DNA of 64,000 bases from Rhodanobacter sp. L36 (GTDB lineage: Bacteria; Pseudomonadota; Gammaproteobacteria; Xanthomonadales; Rhodanobacteraceae): the NCBI RefSeq assembly GCF_009765755.1, contig NZ_LMUV01000011.1, positions 391,964-455,963 of the forward strand, given 5' to 3'. Shown in pieces: positions 61,157 to 64,000 of the stretch (position 1 is its first letter; each line of letters starts with the position of its first letter). The notes beneath the pieces were generated by a model. It was not told the DNA's origin. It searched no databases and saw only the letters and a program-made list of their open reading frames with translations. A program made the position numbers and the translations under genes.

Positions 61157-61186
61157 TTGACATGTAACGAGTGTTACATGTAACGT
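61157..61186 (+). promoter_or_regulatory. Promoter of the TetR gene (TTGACA / TAACGT)
   Basis: A perfect -35 TTGACA (61157-61162) with an 18-base spacer to TAACGT (61181-61186). Transcription should begin near 61193, at or just before the ATG at 61194. Both elements overlap the operator palindromes, so a bound repressor would hide the promoter. Apparent absence of a Shine-Dalgarno sequence fits a leaderless mRNA. Confidence 0.6.
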
Positions 61187-61196
61187 CTGTTACATG
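61161..61196. promoter_or_regulatory. Double overlapping operator CATGTAAC-N4-GTTACATG
   Basis: Two perfect palindromes with 8-base arms: 61161-61180 (spacer GAGT) and 61177-61196 (spacer GTCT). They share the four bases CATG at 61177-61180, so the centres are 16 bases apart. The second site includes the TetR start codon (61194-61196). Size and symmetry fit a TetR-type repressor acting on its own promoter. Confidence 0.75.
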
Positions 61197-61787
61197 CAGA
61201 CGAGAAAAGAAACGCTGGTCGACGAACTTGTCGAATACATGCTCGTAAACGGGCTGTCGAATGTGTCGTTGAGACCTTTGGCCGAAGCGCTGGGTACCAG
61301 CGCTCGCTTGCTCATCTATCACTTCGAGTCCAAGGAAGGGTTGCTGACCGAAGTGCTGGAGCGCATGCAGACGCGGTTGCGGCAGTCGTTCGGCACCATG
61401 CTCGAACGAGGAAGCGGATCTTCCGAGCGACCGCTCAAGCAGTTCTGGGACTGGGCGATTGCGGCCCGCAATTTTCCTTATCTGCGACTCCTTTACGAGC
61501 TGCAGATTCTCGCCGCTCAGAATCCGGAGTCTTACGGCCAGTATCTGCAACAGAACGCCTCGAACTGGTCCGAGCTTATTGCCATGGCCTTGCCGGAGAA
61601 CGAACGAACTCCGGCCATGGTGACCCTGGTGGGCGCAGTGTTCGACGGACTGTTTCTGGAGCTGATGAGCACCGGCGACAGAAAACGCACGACCCTGGCC
61701 ATCCATCACTTCATCAAGCTCGTGGACGATGCGCGCGAAACGTCGCGCGTCACCCACAAGAAATCCGCGAAAGCATCAGCCAACTGA
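61194..61787 (+). CDS. TetR family transcriptional regulator, probably autorepressed
   Basis: A 197-residue TetR protein: N-terminal HTH (YMLVNGLSNVSLRPLAEALGTSARLLIYHFESKEGLL) and a helical C-terminal domain with AIAARNFPYLRLLYELQILAAQNPE. The ATG at 61194 lies within the second operator palindrome, and no ribosome binding site precedes it, so translation may be leaderless and repressor-sensitive. The next gene, a CPBP protease (61800), begins 12 bases after its stop and is likely in the same transcript. Confidence 0.87.
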   Translation: MQTRKETLVDELVEYMLVNGLSNVSLRPLAEALGTSARLLIYHFESKEGLLTEVLERMQTRLRQSFGTMLERGSGSSERPLKQFWDWAIAARNFPYLRLLYELQILAAQNPESYGQYLQQNASNWSELIAMALPENERTPAMVTLVGAVFDGLFLELMSTGDRKRTTLAIHHFIKLVDDARETSRVTHKKSAKASAN

Positions 61788-61799
61788 CAGGGTGGAAGC

Positions 61800-62468
61800 A
61801 TGTCGACCGTCGCCGCGCAGGCCGTGCAGCATCGAAAGAAACTGTGGCTGATCATTCTTGGCGGCTTGATGCTTTCGCTGGGCGTCATCAGCCTTCCGTT
61901 CGGACGATGGGATGATTCGCTGGCCAGCGTCGGCCATATGGCGGGTAACGAACTGGTTTATTGGGGTCTCGTGGCAGCCGTGCTGTTCTACGTGCTGCGT
62001 GTCGAGCGTCGTCCGTTGTCGTCGATCGGACTGAAGACGCCAGGCATCGTCGACTTGCTGCTCGCATGCGCGACCGGTGCGTTGATCGTCGCCATGTTGG
62101 CGGTGATATATCTGGTCGTATTTCCCGCATTGCACTGGGATGAAACAAACCAGCTGCAGACACTGACGGCGGTTCCATTCTGGTTGCGGCTCATGCAGGT
62201 CATCCGCGCGGCGGTCTCGGAGGAGATCCTGTTTCGCGGCTACGCACTGGAGCGCATCGAGCAACTCAGTGGAAGTCGTCTATTTTCTGGCGTTTCCACA
62301 TGGGCGATTTTCACCCTCGAACATTTGAGTTACTGGGGCTGGCATCACTTGTTGATCGCCGGATTGGCCGGCGCGCTGCTGACACTGCTCTATCTGTGGC
62401 GACGAAACCTGTGGGCCAACATGCTTGCCCATTTCATCGTCGACGGGGTCGGCTTTTTGCTGGGTTGA
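61800..62468 (+). CDS. CPBP family intramembrane metalloprotease (Abi/CAAX-like)
   Basis: A 222-residue protein with about seven membrane segments. The CPBP signature is intact: EEILFRGY (EExxxR) near residue 140, a FTLEHLSYWGWHH motif with His, and HFIVDG near the end (HxxxD-like). The Glu and His residues form the catalytic diad of this family, which includes CAAX-type proteases and bacteriocin self-immunity proteins. Cotranscription with the TetR regulator is probable. Confidence 0.86.
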   Translation: MSTVAAQAVQHRKKLWLIILGGLMLSLGVISLPFGRWDDSLASVGHMAGNELVYWGLVAAVLFYVLRVERRPLSSIGLKTPGIVDLLLACATGALIVAMLAVIYLVVFPALHWDETNQLQTLTAVPFWLRLMQVIRAAVSEEILFRGYALERIEQLSGSRLFSGVSTWAIFTLEHLSYWGWHHLLIAGLAGALLTLLYLWRRNLWANMLAHFIVDGVGFLLG

Positions 62469-62481
62469 AGTGCGGACTGCC

Positions 62482-62829
62482 TCATTTCTCGACGAAAGTC
62501 TTCAATCGCGCCAGCGTGTTGTCCCATTGGCTGGAGACGAGGTCGATGTAGCTTCTCATCGCTTCGATGGGTACCGGGTTGAGTGCGTAAAGGCTCTCGC
62601 GTCCGTTGCGCTGGCTGCTGACCAGTTGCGCGCCTTCGAGCACAACGAGATGTTTGGTGACAGCCTGCCTGCTCAGCGGCAATCCCTCGCTGAGCTGCGC
62701 GATCGATCGTCGTGAGCCATCGCACAACCTCGCGACCAGGGCGAGTCGGGTCGGGTCACCCAGTGCGGCGAACGATGTTGCCGCGGCCGGGGCTCTTCGG
62801 GCCAGCAGTGCTTGCGCGCTAATCGGCAT
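62482..62829 (-). CDS. ArsR family transcriptional regulator
   Basis: A 115-residue winged-helix repressor: ATSFAALGDPTRLALVARLCDGSRRSIAQLSEGLPLSRQAVTKHLVVLEGAQLVSSQRNGRESLYAL. There is no metal-site CxC motif, so it belongs to the non-metal ArsR group paired with SRPBCC proteins. Its start (62829) overlaps the end of the SRPBCC gene by 11 bases. Convergent with the CPBP gene. Confidence 0.88.
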   Translation of the reverse strand: MPISAQALLARRAPAAATSFAALGDPTRLALVARLCDGSRRSIAQLSEGLPLSRQAVTKHLVVLEGAQLVSSQRNGRESLYALNPVPIEAMRSYIDLVSSQWDNTLARLKTFVEK

Positions 62830-63277
62830 CGGAGCCTTCCACGTGCCGACGGACGTTTTCCATTTGCGTGGTCCATCCACCCACGTTCATGCGGAACGCT
62901 TCGGCGCGACGCGCTGCTGGTACTTTGTCGAAGCCTGATTCGGTCAGCGTGAGCAAGGTACGTTTGCCCCGCGGTTCCAGACGGAACTCGACCAGCGTCG
63001 GTATTTCGATCGAATAGTCCACGTTCGGATCGATACCGTAGGGATGCCAGGTGAACGAGAAAAGATGTTCTGGCTCGATCTTCTGCACCACCGCACGCCA
63101 GATGAGATGCTCATAGCCCGGGTGCAGGATGTTACCCGTGGCTTCCTGTCCGGGCTTGAACGGCGCGTCCAGCTTCACCCGGAACCATTCGCCGAATTCG
63201 CGGTGATCGGTCAGCGCGCGCCACACCCGCGATACCGGTGCATCCAGCTCCATCTGTTTTTCGATGTGATCGCTCAT
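62819..63277 (-). CDS. SRPBCC/AHSA1-like protein
   Basis: A 152-residue AHSA1-type protein: QMELDAPVSRVWRALTDHREFGEWFRVKLDAPFKPGQEATGNI at the start, LFSFTWHPYG, RTLLTLTESGFDKVPAARRAEAF and a closing GGWTTQMENVRRHV helix. It is cotranscribed with the ArsR regulator downstream (11-base overlap), the standard pairing in which ArsR controls the pair. AAGAGGTGG precedes ATG 63277. Confidence 0.88.
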   Translation of the reverse strand: MSDHIEKQMELDAPVSRVWRALTDHREFGEWFRVKLDAPFKPGQEATGNILHPGYEHLIWRAVVQKIEPEHLFSFTWHPYGIDPNVDYSIEIPTLVEFRLEPRGKRTLLTLTESGFDKVPAARRAEAFRMNVGGWTTQMENVRRHVEGSDAD

Positions 63278-63325
63278 ATGCCACCTCTTGGTTGCATATC
63301 AATGTGCGATCATTTTTAAAGAAAC

Positions 63326-63341
63326 GCAACCTTTATGTTGC
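63326..63341. promoter_or_regulatory. Palindrome GCAAC-CTTTAT-GTTGC upstream of the SRPBCC/ArsR pair
   Basis: A perfect 5+5 base inverted repeat in the AT-rich gap about 50 bases upstream of the SRPBCC start, just beyond the acylase gene end at 63345. This is the expected location of an ArsR operator for the SRPBCC/ArsR transcript. A GTTGC half-site also occurs near 63290. Confidence 0.45.
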
Positions 63342-63344
63342 AAT

Positions 63345-64000
63345 TTATCCCGGCCCTGGATGGTAGACGCGTTCGGTATGTCCGTTCAGCTGCTCCGGCC
63401 AGAAGTACACCTCGCGCAGGTTGCCGGTGGTGTAACGCTCGGCTTCGTCGTTGAAGTGTCCTGATTCGGGATGGCTGCTTTCGCCGCCGGCGGTGATCGC
63501 ACGGGCGCTGACTTTCGGGCCGAATTCGACCACGGCGACAAAGCTGTTGCCGCTATTGCCGTAGTAGCGTTTCGTGCCCTGCCAGCGGTGTGCACCGAAC
63601 GATGCAAGCGAACCCCATCGTGATGAAACGAATGGCACGGGAAGACTGGGCCTGGTGTCGTTGTACGGTTGCACGAGTTCGCCGTCGAGGCGCTGGAAAC
63701 GATTCACCTCGCCCCACGGCACGCCCCAGCTTCCGAAATCTTTTTCCAGGCGATCGCAGGCTTCGAGCAGAGCACCGAGGCGCGCGTCAGCGCCCGCGTT
63801 TTCAGCCATGTAATCGTAGACAGTCAACGCTTCGGAGGTGTCGTCGAGCTTGACCTTGTCCCACAGCGTGTCGCCCCAGAACACCGCGAGCGTGGTCGGC
63901 ATCGAGGCGATACCCCAGCGATAATCCCAGTGGCGCAGCAGTGCGATCGGTCCGGCGAGTTTCGCCTTGCGTGGATCGCTCGCGGGCAGCGCGTCGTAGT
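63345..64000 (-). CDS. Penicillin acylase family protein, C-terminal part (runs off the window)
   Basis: The reading frame is open from the window edge to the TAA at 63345, so about 218 residues of the C-terminus are present. LRHWDYRWGIASMPTTLAVFWGD, then SFVAVVEFGPKVSARAITAGGESSHPESGHFNDEAERYTTGNLREVYFW match the beta-subunit end of penicillin/acyl-homoserine-lactone acylases (Ntn hydrolases), secreted and self-processed. The N-terminal signal and the catalytic Ser of the beta-subunit are outside the window. Substrate cannot be told: penicillin, AHL or aculeacin side chains are typical. Confidence 0.82.
   Translation of the reverse strand, partial: YDALPASDPRKAKLAGPIALLRHWDYRWGIASMPTTLAVFWGDTLWDKVKLDDTSEALTVYDYMAENAGADARLGALLEACDRLEKDFGSWGVPWGEVNRFQRLDGELVQPYNDTRPSLPVPFVSSRWGSLASFGAHRWQGTKRYYGNSGNSFVAVVEFGPKVSARAITAGGESSHPESGHFNDEAERYTTGNLREVYFWPEQLNGHTERVYHPGPG

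Noticed and set aside
1..64000. tRNA, rRNA, CRISPR, insertion sequence or phage elements
   Set aside because: I saw no tRNA-like cloverleaf, repeated spacer array, transposase motif or terminal inverted repeats in this window.

Overview
The window looks like a chromosomal segment of a GC-rich gammaproteobacterium of the Xanthomonadales, most likely family Rhodanobacteraceae (Dyella, Luteibacter, Frateuria or Rhodanobacter type). This is inferred from protein style: an XVIPCD-tailed type IV secretion effector next to a candidate lipoprotein immunity gene, a Tat-type class A beta-lactamase resembling the L2 group, TPR/TolB-like proteins, and a sigma factor/anti-sigma/DUF6249 trio. I found no rRNA, tRNA, CRISPR array, transposase or phage gene. 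Base composition is high-GC almost throughout, with short AT-richer stretches near 31.14-31.21 kb and 63.30-63.35 kb that look like promoters.

Layout. 0-3.9 kb: tail of a GH127 glycosidase, an AIM24-like protein, small hypothetical proteins and a DHFR-like reductase. 4.0-5.8 kb: TetR regulator divergent from an NAD-dependent epimerase/reductase, with two matching palindromes between them. 5.9-9.5 kb: two membrane proteins and a TolB-like/TPR protein. 9.7-11 kb: MerR regulator divergent from an SDR. 11.2-13.8 kb: two-gene DNA-repair operon (radical SAM protein plus a DUF4130-UdgX fusion). 13.9-19.4 kb: TonB-domain membrane protein, GST, anchored protein, PhnB-like protein, secreted protein, FAD monooxygenase. 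19.5-21.5 kb: SDR divergent from AraC. 21.5-23.6 kb: predicted X-T4SS effector with an HExxH motif and its candidate lipoprotein immunity gene. 23.8-29.3 kb: CorA, a gene broken by an in-frame TGA, quinone oxidoreductase, DUF1428, TMEM175, and an SDR/HxlR pair. 29.4-32.7 kb: ABC-2 transporter divergent from DUF2975 plus a small HTH protein, then a membrane protein related to the one at 6.8 kb. 32.9-36.5 kb: four-gene catabolic or detoxification operon divergent from AraC. 36.6-42.4 kb: TehA-like carrier, then a propeller sensor kinase, a small membrane protein resembling a kinase dimerisation helix without its His, and a NarL-type regulator. 42.6-46.8 kb: YceI, SRPBCC, serine hydrolase, DUF6249, ECF sigma, anti-sigma. 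46.9-53.3 kb: PNPOx-like protein, beta-propeller/HTH pair, XRE regulator, DUF4440 protein, a frameshifted VOC gene, gluconokinase. 53.8-60.9 kb: periplasmic ClpP-fold protein, class A beta-lactamase, GNAT, bestrophin-like, DoxX, GFA, GST and methyltransferase genes. 61-64 kb: TetR with overlapping double operator, CPBP protease, SRPBCC/ArsR pair, and the C-terminal part of a penicillin acylase.

The recurring theme is one-component regulators (TetR, MerR, AraC, HxlR, ArsR) next to, and often divergent from, oxidoreductases or other small-molecule enzymes, several with visible operator-like palindromes. This suggests accessory responses to small molecules and electrophiles. Interbacterial competition is represented by the effector/immunity pair and the beta-lactamase.

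The best candidates for an undescribed system are the HExxH XVIPCD effector with its lipoprotein, the His-less dimerisation-helix protein between the kinase and its regulator, and the apparently leaderless TetR gene whose start codon lies inside a tandem operator. All functions are read from sequence patterns without database searches.
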